From NCBI GenBank assembly GCA_039545355.1, contig BCJJ01000013.1, forward strand, positions 186,001 to 250,000: DNA of 64,000 nucleotides, in the 5' to 3' direction. Of this stretch, positions 12,173 to 23,600 are shown one piece after another (position 1 is the stretch's first letter; each line of letters begins with the position of its first letter). Source of the stretch: Trichosporon coremiiforme. Taxonomy: Eukaryota > Basidiomycota > Tremellomycetes > Trichosporonales > Trichosporonaceae. A program made the translations under genes and the position numbers. The notes below the pieces were generated by a model, which was not told where the DNA came from, ran no database searches, and worked only from the letters and a program-made list of their open reading frames with translations.

Positions 12173-13963
12173 CTACTGAGCCAACGCCTTGTCAACCGCC
12201 TCCTCCTCGCTCGGTCCCCACTTGCCCTCGACCTTGGCCATGAACCGTCCGCGGGCACCACCACCTTTAACTCTGCTCTTATCCTCCTTTGTCAACTCGG
12301 CCCTGAGCGCATCGAAGACCTTCTTGGCCTCGGCTTCATTTCTGCTTTGGACAACAATGAGCGCAGGCTTCTCAGCACAGCTAACAGCGACAATAACCCC
12401 CTCGGGCCGGAAATCGCAATAAGCCCCAGCGATCCCGCTGAGCGCGTCATAGTCGTGCGTAGCCGGCGCAGTCCTCATCGCCTTGGCCTTGCCCCCCTGC
12501 TCGGCGGCACTCTGCCCAAGGAGACGAGTCAGCTCAATCTTGAGCGCCTTCTCGCGTTCGGCGGTGTCGAAGCGAACCTTTTCTGTGCGTTGCAGACGTT
12601 CGGTGAGGTCGGTGCGACCGACACCCATGACTTGGGCAGAGCGGGAGAGCGCGCGGCTGGCCTCGCGTAAATGGCGAGCGGCGCGGGGACCGGCGACGAA
12701 GAAGAGCCGCGTCGGCGTTGTGGTCGTCTTGTCGCTGTCGTAAGGGGTTGAGGGGGGCAGGACGTGGATGGAGCTAATCGGCGAAAGGCTGGGGAGCTGT
12801 GTGCCGCAGCATGCGTTCCGGTCGATCTCTGTGATGTTGCAATGGCGAATGACACCCTGTTGTCAGCAGTGTCCCAGTAGTCCCAGTAGTCCCAGGCCTC
12901 AGTGTGAGGGAACTCACGCCCGAGTAGTCTTTGGGAATACCCCTGTTCTCCCTCTCCTCCTCCTCGGTCGTCGCTGAGCCTTGCACACTAAAGTCGATCC
13001 AGACCTTGACATCCTCGCCAATGTAGCCGTTGCACTCGTCCTCGACCTCCTGCGCTTCCTGCCACGTGAGTCCACGAGGGAGCTCGATGTACGGCGCCTC
13101 CGTCGAGGGATACGCTGGCATGCCCCAACTGAGCGTGTTGAGGCCCCTCTTGTCCAGCACGGCGGAGAGGAGATGCTGCCCCGTATGGGTGGCCATGTGA
13201 TCTATGCGCCGCTCCCAGTCGACCTCGACCTTTGCGTCTTGCCCGACAATGCCCGAGAAGTCGATAGCAGAGGAACTCGGCACGCGGACGATGTGAACGG
13301 CATCAAGGGCCCGGCGGACTACGCCCTCGACGGCATAGGAGTGCGAGACGCCGTTGGGGTCGATCAGAGTGAGAGCGCCAGTATCCCATGGCTGGCCGCC
13401 GCCTTCGGGGAACAGAACCGTGTCCTCGAGCATGACTTCCCAGAGCTGTCCCTCTGGAACGGCAGGTTCCGCCGGCGTCGCGGTCCCGCTTGCCGGGGTT
13501 GAGGCGGCGGGAGTCGTAGAAGACGACTTGGACTTCTTCTGCTTCGCGCGACCCTTTTGGGCTACGGGGGCAGCTTTCGCAGGCTCTGAGCGGACGACCT
13601 TGCGCGTCAGGCTTCGAAGGAGCGGGTCGCCTGGGGTCAGCTCAGTTACACTCGTGGGTCAGCTGCGTCCAACTGCGGGCTCCCCCGACTCCCAAGATCG
13701 CACTCATACCAATCCTCCTCAGAAGAAAGGTGAAGAGGAACAGGGAGCAGCTGCCAGCTCGCCTCCGGTACAAGCGGCTTGCCCTGGGGCTACGCCGCTC
13801 CCCTTCAGCTCGTGACAGGCTCGCCGCGCTCCCCATACTCACGTTGACAAGCCAGCAGCCCCACGATCCTGGTCGCGGGCACCTGCGCCGGATCAAAGTG
13901 GATGCGCGCATAGTCCTTCGGCGTCTGCGTCGCTGGCAGTGCGGGCTCCAGGTCGTAGGTCAT
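12173..13963 (-). CDS. AlaX/AARSD1-type alanyl-tRNA editing protein
   Basis: Stand-alone relative of the AlaRS editing domain, expected to hydrolyse Ser-tRNA(Ala) in the cytosol. Exons 13963-13843, 13630-12918 and 12856-12173 give 505 residues. Landmarks: LACQR-DPLLRS start as in AARSD1, VMLEDTVLFPEGGGQP, the zinc/catalytic HMATHTGQH motif, and NACCGTQ. In AARSD1/AlaX this last motif normally reads CCGTH, so a zinc-ligand histidine appears replaced by Gln. A Lys/Ala/Pro/Ser-rich insert of about 60 residues sits between the start and the editing core; the C-terminus is a long helical region ending in a GGGARGRF nucleic-acid-binding type tail. A CACGTG lies 68 bp upstream of the ATG. The family call is firm; activity depends on the Gln. 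Confidence 0.92.
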
Positions 13964-14372
13964 TTTGGGTGAGTGGGCAATCTCATAACGTCAACACCGA
14001 GACATCGGCCTTTACCGAGTCGATATGCACCACGTGTGGTCGCCGAGTTGTCTCCGTCACCCAAGTCTTCCCTAGCAACCAAGAGCAGGGGAGGGTTAGT
14101 GCTGTGCTGATGAACGGACGCCCCGCTCGCAGAGCTCGAATCATGACTGTATTCATGCGTGGTACATTAAAGGATCCTGGTTCTAGTTCGACTAACCCAA
14201 AGCTCACAATGCTGCGAGTCTACTTCTGAGCGGGCCCGGCGCGTGAGGGCATGCCGAGGCTCCGCTCCATCTCTCCTACCTCAACCTCAAACAGCGACAA
14301 TGTAATCAGCCGCTGGGCGGCTTCGCTACGCCTCACTCCCCACTAGCTCGCTCGGCCACTACGCTTCGCTGC
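13964..14372. promoter_or_regulatory. Promoter of the tRNA-editing gene; PCT1 3' flank
   Basis: No gene seen. It holds CACGTG at 14031-14036 (in CACCACGTGTGGT), 68 bp before the AARSD1-type ATG, and the 3' flank of PCT1. Confidence 0.5.
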
Positions 14373-15936
14373 TTACGTGCTCTTCTTGTGCTTCGTGAGC
14401 GCTCCCAGACGACGCCTCTCACGGCGCTCGACGCTCCTGTCGCTGTCCCAGTCGACGTCGGCAGCGAGCAGGTCCGTCTGGCCGTTCTTCTCAAGCTTAG
14501 AGTCGAAGAAACCATCACGGTATCCGCGAACGATGCGCTCGAGGAGATCGCTCGTCGAGATGCTCGGTGTGCGGCGTGTCGGTAAGAACTTGCCTGACGC
14601 CTTGATGTACTTGTACACGTCGTCGCAGTCCTTGGACGGATAGACTGCCTCGTCGTGTGCAATGTAGTCGATCTGGTAGCGCTCGATGAACTCCTCGTCG
14701 ACGACCCAGGGCGCGTCGGGGATCACCTCGTCGACCCATCGGCAGTGGCGGACCGCCTCGCAGCGCTCCGCGTGCGTCATCGCCGGCGCTGACTTGTGCT
14801 CGGCGCAGAGCGCATCAGAGCACACACCAACCATGAGGTAAACGTGCGGAAAGGACAGCTTGGCCTGGCGGTGCTGCAGCGCGTGGCCGAAGTGGAACAG
14901 GTCGTACGCGCCGTCGGCATAGATACGGACCGGGCGGTCCATAGGCGGCGGCGCCGTCCGCCAGTCGCGTTCGAAGCCATCCACCGCTCCCTCACCGTCG
15001 ATCGCACGCTGCACAAACGCCCGGATGTCCTCGACCGACAGCTCCGGCTGGCGCTTCCACATGCGCGGGGGACCATCGGCGCTCGCCTTCTTGCCTGTCA
15101 GGTGGGCTTTGTACGGGTGCGCCAGAGAGACGCTGTCCGCGACAGGAACATCGCGGGGCGGCTCACATGGTCCCTCCTGCTCGATCAGCTGGCGAGCGCG
15201 TGCCTTGGGTGTGGGAGCGCGAGCAAGCGACGAGTTGCCCTGCGGCGTGGGACTCGGCGACGAGTTGCGGCGCTGCTGCGGTCCGTTCGAGCGGACAGGC
15301 GTGCCAATCGTAGAGGAAGACTCGATGTCGCCGTCGTATCTGGGGTCAGTCATCAAGCTGCCTGCAACAACTCACGTTGGTGACTCGAGGCCCTCGCTCT
15401 CGCTGGGGTCGTTGAAGCGCTCGTTCCGGCGGAGCATCGCGTTCAGAGAGAGTCCGACAGGTGGAGCGGTCGTGTTGCGGTGGTTGCTGGTGCCGAGGCG
15501 GGGGCTACTGGCGCCGGACGGGGTGAGGCTGGGTGTCTTCACCGAGATCAGAGATCCCACGTCGGAAACGTCGTTGTCTGCACAGTCGAGATAATTTCCG
15601 TGGCGCAGGTACCGGTCGAGATGATTACCGAGGCAAGAGGGTGGCGGCGAGACAGAAAGATGGGACGATGGGGTGTTGAAGAGTGAAGAAGCGAGAGAAG
15701 CAGCGGTGGTTTGAGATAGGCAGTTCGGAGCAAATGAGAAGGAGAGGCGAGCGACGGCATGGCGATTCAATGACGAAACGGTGTGTGTCAGTGATGTTTT
15801 CGGGGTATGCTCAAACTATCAGCGTACCTTCCTCGCTAGCGTCCTGCGAGCTATTTGGGTCTCGGCCCTCGCGGCGGCGGGCCTGGTCTGCCCGCCTGCT
15901 CCGCGAGTGCTTCTGCTGGGGAGGCTGCATCGACAT
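14373..15936 (-). CDS. PCT1: Choline-phosphate cytidylyltransferase
   Basis: Makes CDP-choline from CTP and phosphocholine, the rate-limiting step of the Kennedy route to phosphatidylcholine, at nuclear/ER membranes. Exons 15936-15828, 15577-15376 and 15339-14373 encode 425 residues. The cytidylyltransferase fold is complete: RIYADGAYDLFHFGHA with the HxGH nucleotide-binding motif, RCEAVRHCRWVDEVIPDAPW, IDYIAHDE, and RTPSISTSDL (counterpart of RTEGISTSD). The N-terminus is basic (HSRSRRADQARRREGRD), possibly nuclear targeting. Only about 45 residues follow the core, so the long amphipathic membrane-sensing helix of animal and yeast enzymes is short or absent. The stop overlaps a GTAAGC, so a missed 3' exon is possible. 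The first exon was chosen because it supplies the only good ATG in phase. Confidence 0.92.
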
Positions 15937-16688
15937 GGCTGTCGATTGCTGGTTGCTGTCGGGAAACGTTGACGGCGGAAGGGGATGATGATCGGCTGCA
16001 ATTGGCCGGTTGGGGGTTCGGTTTGTGCGTGCGGTGAGAGGGGCTGACTGCTTGTGGGATGGTCGTTTCGGTGTGTGACGTGAAGCAGCAGTAGACGGTC
16101 GAACTTTTACACAGGCTGGTGTCGTTTTAGCAGGGGCCTAGGCGATGTGGGTGGATGTCGGGTTGGAGAAAGATGGAAGGAAGGACGGAAAGTTGGGGAA
16201 GGGGGAAGAGGTGGGTGGAGGCGACCTGGTCGTCGACGAGCGGGTCGTCGAGGGCGTTGATGGTCTTGGGCGAGTGCAGTGAGCGGCGGGAGTGCGATTC
16301 TTGCCGCGTCGATGGAGGCGTTGCTGGCGCCTGTCTGTTCGCTCGGTGGGTCGGTGGCTCAGTGGCTCGGTGGATCCTCGGTACTATGGGTCGCTCGGCG
16401 TGCTGCGTGCGTGGGGATACAGGGGATGATGCTCTGCTGCCTGGTAGGCTCGTAGCCTGCGAGCAAGGCAGGCGCAGCCCTCCACTCTACCCTCACAACG
16501 CGGAACCAGATTGACCACACACACGTCTCGTTTCACAAGCTGGCCCTGGGATCAGCGAGCCTATGACGTTGAAGAGTAGGCCGGGTAGGCCTGAAGCTTG
16601 GCGTTCGATCACGTGATATTCACCACGAGAAGTCGACAACAACAACAACAACGGCACAGACGCTAGTCAACTGCACATCTCATCCGCC
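15937..16688. promoter_or_regulatory. Bidirectional promoter PCT1 / SPC24
   Basis: 750 bp between divergent genes, without a supported exon. Contains the palindrome ATCACGTGAT (CACGTG at 16610-16615), 74 bp before the SPC24 ATG, and an ACA/ACAAC run just upstream of it. Confidence 0.5.
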
Positions 16689-17506
16689 ATGGCATTCGAA
16701 GAGTACGAGGGCAACGACTCAACAGAGCTCGCCACTCAGTTAGAGGTTCTCAAGTGAGTGCATACTTCACTGGGAATACCGCATCGGGTCCGTCGCCTCC
16801 AACGGGGCAGCATTTGACCTTCCCTCAGTCGTCGAGGCTCGCCCAGTGGCATATGACAGCACGCCCGCGTACCGAGCCACGTCGCCTTCACAGGTAATAG
16901 CTAACGACAGTGAGGTCATGAACGACCTGGGCGCTAAGCTCGATGCGTCCTCGGACATCCAGGCGCTTCGCGAGATCTCGGAGCTCGTAAACGGCAAGGA
17001 GGAAGCGTGGGAGGCAGACCTCTCCGTGCAACGCGGCGAGCTTGAAACCTTGCAAGCCGCTCTCCAGCGTGCACGCGCCGCCTCACAGCGACCAGCCGGC
17101 ACACCATCCGCCGAAGAGTACGAGGCCTCCGTGCGCCGCCTTACGGAGGAGCAGTACGCGGCGCACAAGAGCCTGAACGAGGAGGAGGCGCAGACCTCCC
17201 GGTGTGACGGGGAGCTGGCGCGTCTCCGTGCCGAGAGGGAGGATGTCCGTCAGCTCCGCGTAGAGGATAAGGGAGAAAACCACGCGCAGGTCCTCCGTCT
17301 CGGTCTGTTCGCAGGAATGGGCTTCAGCGTACTGGATGAGAAGCCGGCGAAGATTCTTGTCCGTGAGTAGAGCTGTTGAGCTGAGAACGGGCTAGGAGTA
17401 GCTGACACCAGGCAACGACGGGAACAACGACGTGCACACAGTCACGGTGCTCGACGCGGCCAAGAAGGTGCACTATGCGAACCTCCTGTGGGACCTCGCG
17501 AGCTAG
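16689..17506 (+). CDS. SPC24: Kinetochore protein Spc24
   Basis: Subunit of the Ndc80 complex; with Spc25 it anchors the microtubule-binding rod to the inner kinetochore. Exons 16689-16753, 16911-17362 and 17412-17506 give 203 residues. After a short N-terminus comes a long coiled coil (about residues 40-130, rich in Glu, Ala, Arg, Leu), then the globular Spc24 head: RLGLFAGMGFSVLDE, KILVRN, DVHTVTV and the ending YANLLWDLAS, which matches the conserved C-terminus of the family. Intron 1 (157 nt) has an alternative acceptor earlier, but only the one at 16910 restores the frame. Shares a promoter region with PCT1. Confidence 0.88.
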
Positions 17507-18578
17507 CCATCGGAGAGAGAGAGCTACGACACAGGCCCAGCGCAGCGCAACAGACGCCAACGACTCGCGATAATGCCTCAAGAACCGTCTCCGCTGGATA
17601 AACACCAGGATCAGCCCCATGTCCCGACCGCCCTTGGGAGCTCAGCGCCAAGCAAACGCGATCCCAGAGCGTCGCATTCGGCACCGCCAGAGGACGCCGC
17701 AGGTCCGCAGCTGAACGCCGCGCTTATCGCCGTGTATCAGCCGTGCAGCCGGCTTGGCGGCGGGAGACCCTTCGCCGGGGCCGGTCCGTCCATGCATGCT
17801 CCGGGTTCGGGACCGGCGACGAGCCCCGCGAAGTCGGAATGTCGATCGGAGAGTCGTAGTGATCTCAAATGCAGACTCGACGGTGGTACGTGGGTGACAC
17901 CATAGTACAAAGGTGGTTCTCTCAAATGAGCCTGGGAGTTCTCTCAAATGATGTAGACGTCTCTCAAATAGGTTCGGGATTTTCTCAAATCGTGCCCTAG
18001 ATCTGGGTATGTGGGTATGGCCAGCCATTCTGAAATCCGAGGCGGAGCATTTTCCTGGGTGAAGAAGGCATGCTGGCTGGGTTCCAGTGATCCAGTGACG
18101 TAACGTGGAATGCAGATGCTCCTCCCTTCTTGCTACCACACTGACTGCAATGGACACAGGTGATGAACGCATGCGCAGATGTTTGGGAAACGAGAGACGT
18201 CAGATCAAGCCACACGGAGTGTCAGCCAGCCAACTCCACGCAGCCACTCGCACCCGCTCGCATCATTCTCCAATGTCAGCTGGCTGTCACCAGTGACTCA
18301 GTGACTGTTGCGTCGTCATCAGCAGCTGTCGTTGGAGTCACCAGAGACGTCCAGTTAGTCGCAGAGTTAGTCGAGCGGAATGAAGCGAGCGGGAATAAAC
18401 AATGCTATCATAATCGTACAGGAACTATAGGCTGATATACGTGGTTTTGGACGTTGGATGATCGGGGAGTCTAGTCGGCGTCGGCGTCGTTGTCGTTGAC
18501 AGCGTCGGCGCCGCTTAATCGCAAAGCGTGACGAGCGGCTCAAACGGCGTGAGCCTTGTCGCCAGAGTGCTGCTCGTG
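17507..18578. other. Intergenic, with TCTCAAAT array
   Basis: No gene supported. Includes the spaced TCTCAAAT copies listed separately and the 3' flank of RCF2 (GTCGGCGTC-type repeats near 18477-18515). Confidence 0.5.
17863..17990. repeat. TCTCAAAT boxes, four with about 21-bp spacing
   Basis: The octamer TCTCAAAT starts at 17920, 17942, 17962 and 17983, i.e. every 20-22 bp, with an outlying copy at 17863. The intervening bases are not repeated, so this is not a simple tandem duplication. Spacing of two helical turns would put all boxes on one DNA face, as in an operator array. Function unknown. Confidence 0.7.
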
Positions 18579-19375
18579 CTACTCCTCCTTGAGGAGCTTC
18601 TCACCCGCCTTGCGCGCGGCATGGAGCTGGATGCGCTCCGCCTTGGTGAGGGACCCGTTCATGTCGAGCATGTCCTGCCACGAGTGGTCGACGGCCTGCT
18701 TCGGCTTCTCTCCCTTTGCATTAACGCCCGCGGCAACAGCAGAAGCGACGAGGACGGCGACAGTAAGGCCCTGGGCCCACATACGCGCCTGGACAAGCTT
18801 CTGCGGGAAGGTCTGGTACTTGTTCCTGGCGACGATACCGAAGGCGAGGGCCATGCTGGCGACCCAGCTTCCGCCAATGATCGAGTACTGGTGTCGCGCG
18901 GACCAGTCCTTCAGTTTGTCGGTCGTAGAGAGGCCCTGCCACCTCTCCTCGGCGAGACGGGCTTCCTTGTCGAGCTCGTCCTTACCCGCGCCCTTCCACT
19001 GGTTGCGCGCGATGAAGTGCTCGCCAGCCTTCTCAGCGAAGACGGTGCCGCAGGGGACGACGAAGAGAAGACCAAGGAAGGCCTTGCCCTGGGGAGGAAG
19101 GTTGCGGTAGTACGGGAAGCGGCGCTTCAGCGCCCAGTTGGCCGGCACGAAGGCGGCGGCTCCGACGACAGCGCCCTTGATCGCCTCGCTCACGACCTCC
19201 TTCATGTAGGCGTCCTGCTGGCGACCGGCCTGGAAGTCAGCACGAGCTTGCAGGCATCGCAGGTGGCCGCGAGCGAGAGCCGAGACAGCTAACACCCGCC
19301 GCCCAGCCTGGAGCAGAGCGTACTTACATCGAGGTAACGCGTCTCGGAGTCGGGGTTGGCGACGGGGGCGGGCAT
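18579..19375 (-). CDS. RCF2: Respiratory supercomplex factor 2 homologue (HIG1 domain)
   Basis: Inner mitochondrial membrane protein of the Rcf/HIG1 family that associates with cytochrome c oxidase and III-IV supercomplexes. Exons 19375-19328 (MPAPVANPDSETRYLD) and 19229-18579 give 232 residues, close to the yeast protein. A first hydrophobic stretch (AIKGAVVGAAAFVPANWAL) and PPQGKAFLGLLFVVPCGTVF precede the HIG1 region: a charged DKLKDWSARHQYS, membrane helix IIGGSWVASMALAFGIVARN, loop TFPQKLVQARMWAQG, then helix LTVAVLVASAVAAGV. The acceptor of the 98-nt intron was fixed by reading phase. CACGTG lies about 410 bp upstream. Confidence 0.88.
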
Positions 19376-20636
19376 GTTGAGTGAGAGTGTAAGACTAGTC
19401 GCTTAGCCTGCGTAGTAGTAGTCGTACAGATGTGAGAACAGGTAGTCCTCGTGTGATGAGAAGGTGTGAGGTGATGAGAGTGGTGGTGCGTGCACTCGCC
19501 CGTTGCGTCAGTGTGATAATATAGTCGGAGGCACCTCGGCAGCTTTTTCCTCCACCGGCCGGTCGGCCGGTGCTCCTGGTGCTGACAGAGCCAGCCGCCT
19601 GACCCGCCCAGAGGGTCCACCTTTGGTCCGCCGCGCCAACCCAGCGTGCCAGCGTAGCGAGTGACATCCCTGGTCCCCTGGCTTCGTCACCCAGCCTCCT
19701 TGAGCTGCTTTGGCTTTTGCAGCTCGGAGCACGTCGACATCTGTCACAGTGGAATTCCGAACACGGGTTGTACACTGCAAGGCAAGCCACGTGAAGTGAC
19801 GCACCCGACCTAAAGTCCTCACCGTAGAGTCACTCCGAGATCCCCCGCCACTGCTCCGCACCATTCCGACCCCGCCCGATTATCAGTAAACCAAAGCTGG
19901 GTGATTACTAAACATGACCCCCGCAGGCGGGGCGAATTCCGAACGAAGGGGGCAAAGCGTGAACATCGCAAGACGTATCTGTTATCGCGACTTGAGTCAG
20001 TGTTGGGGCCGCGTAGCCCGCGCCTCTGTAGATCCGTACGCGAGGCGAGACGAGAGACTCGACGTGACGCGCACGCAGGCGCGCAAGGCACAGTGGGCAC
20101 TCCTGCGCCGCCGCTTGCGCCTCCTCGAGCATTCATCGCAGCCACAACTCTTCGGGGCCGAGCATCTTTAGTCCGGCCCCAGCACCGCGGCCCCGCTTGC
20201 CCCTCTCTCCTCCAGTTTCAGTCCAAAGCTGCAGAGTAATCCAGCGCTTATGCGCACCTTCTCCTCGTTGGCTGCTCCACTGTGCAGTTCAGCGAAAGGC
20301 GCCCACAAGCAAACGCCGAGACATCCTAATTCTCGACGCCAGCGCCGATCCCCCGCGCATTCCGTGCAGACCACTGATCGTCTCGTAGACCATTCTGGGA
20401 AGTTGCCGCCGGGTCACAAGGACTGGATCGCTGCGCACTCGAGCTGAGCCAGATAGGATACGTTTACATTTGGTCTACGCTGTCTACTGAGATCGTCTCT
20501 TGCCACCACATCCATTGCCCATGCAGTTTCCGATCTTAACCTCATCGACAGTAACACTACACTTCGCCTCACACTCCAGCTCACTTGCACCCAGACTCGC
20601 TTCCGCCACCGCCACTCGCTTCGTCCATGCCCGCAC
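19376..20636. other. Intergenic between RCF2 and RSE1
   Basis: No exon supported. CACGTG at 19788-19793 on the RCF2 side; GAGGCGAGACGAG-type repeats near 20040. Frames near 20000 are short and lack any domain. Confidence 0.45.
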
Positions 20637-23600
20637 TTAGAACACACTACCCGTGCGCAGCTGCTCCAGCTTTTTGAGCACTTCGCCCACGTTACGGTCC
20701 AGGTCCGCCGCAATCGCCTGCTGCTGCGGGTACGGGAGCATGTTGAAGGACTCGCAGAGGTCACCGTCGACGACGGCCTTAACGGGCGCATAGTACCCGC
20801 GGTATGCGAGATGGTCCCTGCCCACAAGCGAAGTGTTCAGCGAGCGGATGTGCATTTCGAGCGTGGTCATGAACTCGACGTCGTCGTTGCTGATGAACGG
20901 CACGAGGGCGCCGACGGCGCCGCTGATCGTCGTGTACACGACGACGTCGCGGCCACCAGGCGCGACACTGACCTTTGTCAGCGAGGTGACAACAGAGCCG
21001 ACGTTGTAGTGCGCGATCAGATCCGTCTTGTTCGCGCTGCCCATGAGGAAGCCCTTTTCGTGCAGGATCACGGCTCCCGTCGGGTCGTCGTCGACCTTCT
21101 CGGATACGCGCCCCTCGAGCCGGTTCACGAAGATGTTGCCAAACTTGTCGGCGCAGCACACCGTGTCGTAGTCCACGTTGCAGACCGCAGTCAGCCAGCG
21201 CGGCTGGCTGTCGTCGGCGAAGATGAGCAGCTGCCGAGAGGGAATCGAGCGGTAGACGCAGTAGAACGTCGACTCCTGCAGGTCGCCGACGATGATGCGC
21301 GCGCCGACGACGTTGATCGTCGCGACGCCCGTCGGGAAACCATTGTTCTCGCACTTGCGCAGCAGCGCCTTCTTGCCCATCTCATACAGGCGGAGCGACT
21401 TGCCGACACCAGCGAGGAGGTAGCCCTGGAACGCGGCGACGGCGAGCGGCACGTCGTCCGTCTTCGTCTTGTGCATGAACTCAAGCCGCTTGCCGTTGTC
21501 CCGGATTGCGTACACGCGCAGCCAGCCCTCCTTGCATCCCTTCGGCATCAGCGTCGTCTTGACGCCCGTGCCGACAACGAGCGACGGCTCGCCACCCATG
21601 CGTTCAAAGTAGCACACAGCGAGCGAGAACGCCGCCTCGTCCTCGTCCAGCTCGAGCGTCTGCAGCGTCGTGTTCTGCAGCGGGTCAATGACGCGGATGA
21701 GACTGCCCCAGTGGCCTGCTGGCGCACGGACGCGGCCGAATTCTGCCGGCGGCAGCTCGAGCACAGCCAGTGCCTTCTCGTCGCCCTCGCGCTTCTTCTC
21801 CTCGACCGCCTTCTCCATCGCCTGCGCAGACCACACGCGGTGGTCAGCCTCGATGCCGTAGAATACCGTGTTGTACGGGTACGGCACAAACTTGCGCGGC
21901 GTGTACGACAGCGGCATGCTGTCCTGCTTCAGCTTGGTGCCGAGGCGCGGGATCGTGAAGATGCGCAGCGTGTTCCCGCTGATGCCGATCAGGCCGTCGG
22001 GGCACATAGCGGCAGACAGATTGCACGCGTACTCGAGCATGTCGTAGATGAGGGGCTGCGTCTGCAGCAGGTCCTGGTACGTGTAAAGGAGCCACGTGCG
22101 CGACGAGAAAGCCATGACAGCCGGCGAGCCGTGCACGGCGCTGCGGACGATGCGCGGCGGCTTGCTGCCGAGGAAACGCAGGCGCGTGTCCGACAGCGAG
22201 CCGTCGACGGGATCCACGACTGTTCGCAGAAGCACACCGTTCAGAAGGCCGATCGTCAGGAACATGGTCGCACGGTTCTTGTCGATCGACGTGTCGAAGA
22301 TCTCCGCGAGGCAGATGTCCGACGGCGGCGCAGTCAGCGCCTGCAGCGACAGCGTCTCGAGCGTGTTGTCAGGCTCGAGCGAGATGATGTGCACCGTCTG
22401 GTTGTCACATCCGACAGCGAGGTACGGCGTCCGCCTCCGTCCTTCCGGCACGTCGGCAATCGAGACGCAGGTCGCGTTGCCAGGCAGCGACTTGCGCTCC
22501 TGGTACTCGTTCAGCGATCCCTCCTCGTCGAGCTCAAAGTAGACGAGCTCCTGCGTGCTGAGCGCGATGACGACCTGATTCTTGTTCGTCGTAGCCGAGA
22601 CAATCATCGTGCCCGCCGGCGCGTTCCACTCGTCGACACGATCGGCGGCGCGAATATGCCGGAGACCGGCGGGGTGCACCTGCAGCAGACCAGCGCTGCC
22701 GAGCTGCTGGACGGCGAGCGTCGGGCCGGTCGACAAGAATCCAGTGTCGTTGACCTCCTCGATCGTTTCGCCGATAGAGAGCACGAGCGTTCCGTTCGGG
22801 AACGAGAGCACAATGTATGAGTCGTATTCGTCGTCCTCACTGAGCTTCAGCGTCCAAACCGCGTTCGGAACACCGGGCAGCGGCGATTCGACGAGCACGT
22901 TGACGTCGAGACCGTGCTTCAGCGAACGGAAAGTGGACCGTGGTCCGCGACCGCACGCAGCGTAGATCTGTGGGGTGTCCGAAGCGTTGCCGAGGAGATT
23001 GACGACCTGCGCGTCGAGGATCGGATCGAGCGACGACAGCGTGTCGGCGAGCAGGAGGTTCTGCAGTGGCCGCGGCTGGAAGAACGCGTACGGAAGGTGC
23101 TCCTCGCCGAGGCCGAAGCCGGGATAGTCGGTCGAGGACCACTCGCGCTCCCCATCGTCGTCCGCAAGGCTCTGGAACTGGTACAGCCCCTGGTCGCCAA
23201 ACTCGCTCGCGACAAACAGGTATCCGCTCTTCAGGATGCAGAGCGAGGTCGCGACAGGCACCGTGTCGAAGTACTTGATGCGGAGGGCGCGGACGTCCTC
23301 GCCCTCGTGCTCGATCGTCGCCTTGAACAGGTCGCCGTCCTCGGACTGCAGGAGGAAGAAGAAAGAGCCCTTAATCTTGTGCGTGACGGCGGCGACAATG
23401 ATGATACCGCGCGACGACTGGCCAGGCTTCGCCATCGGATTCCGTCTCCGCGGGATAGGCACGCGGTGCGCCTCGGCATCCATGTGCTTCCAGATCACGT
23501 AGTCCTCCGTGCACACAAGCACTCCTCCGGGTCCGTCGAACCGATCAGTGTTCGCGTTCTGCCCTCCGGGCACTTGCACGAGGAGGTTCGCGCGGCGGTC

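Noticed and set aside
18528..19292. Plus-strand 254-codon frame over RCF2
   Set aside because: The minus strand gives a clear HIG1 protein with correct splicing; the plus frame is its shadow.
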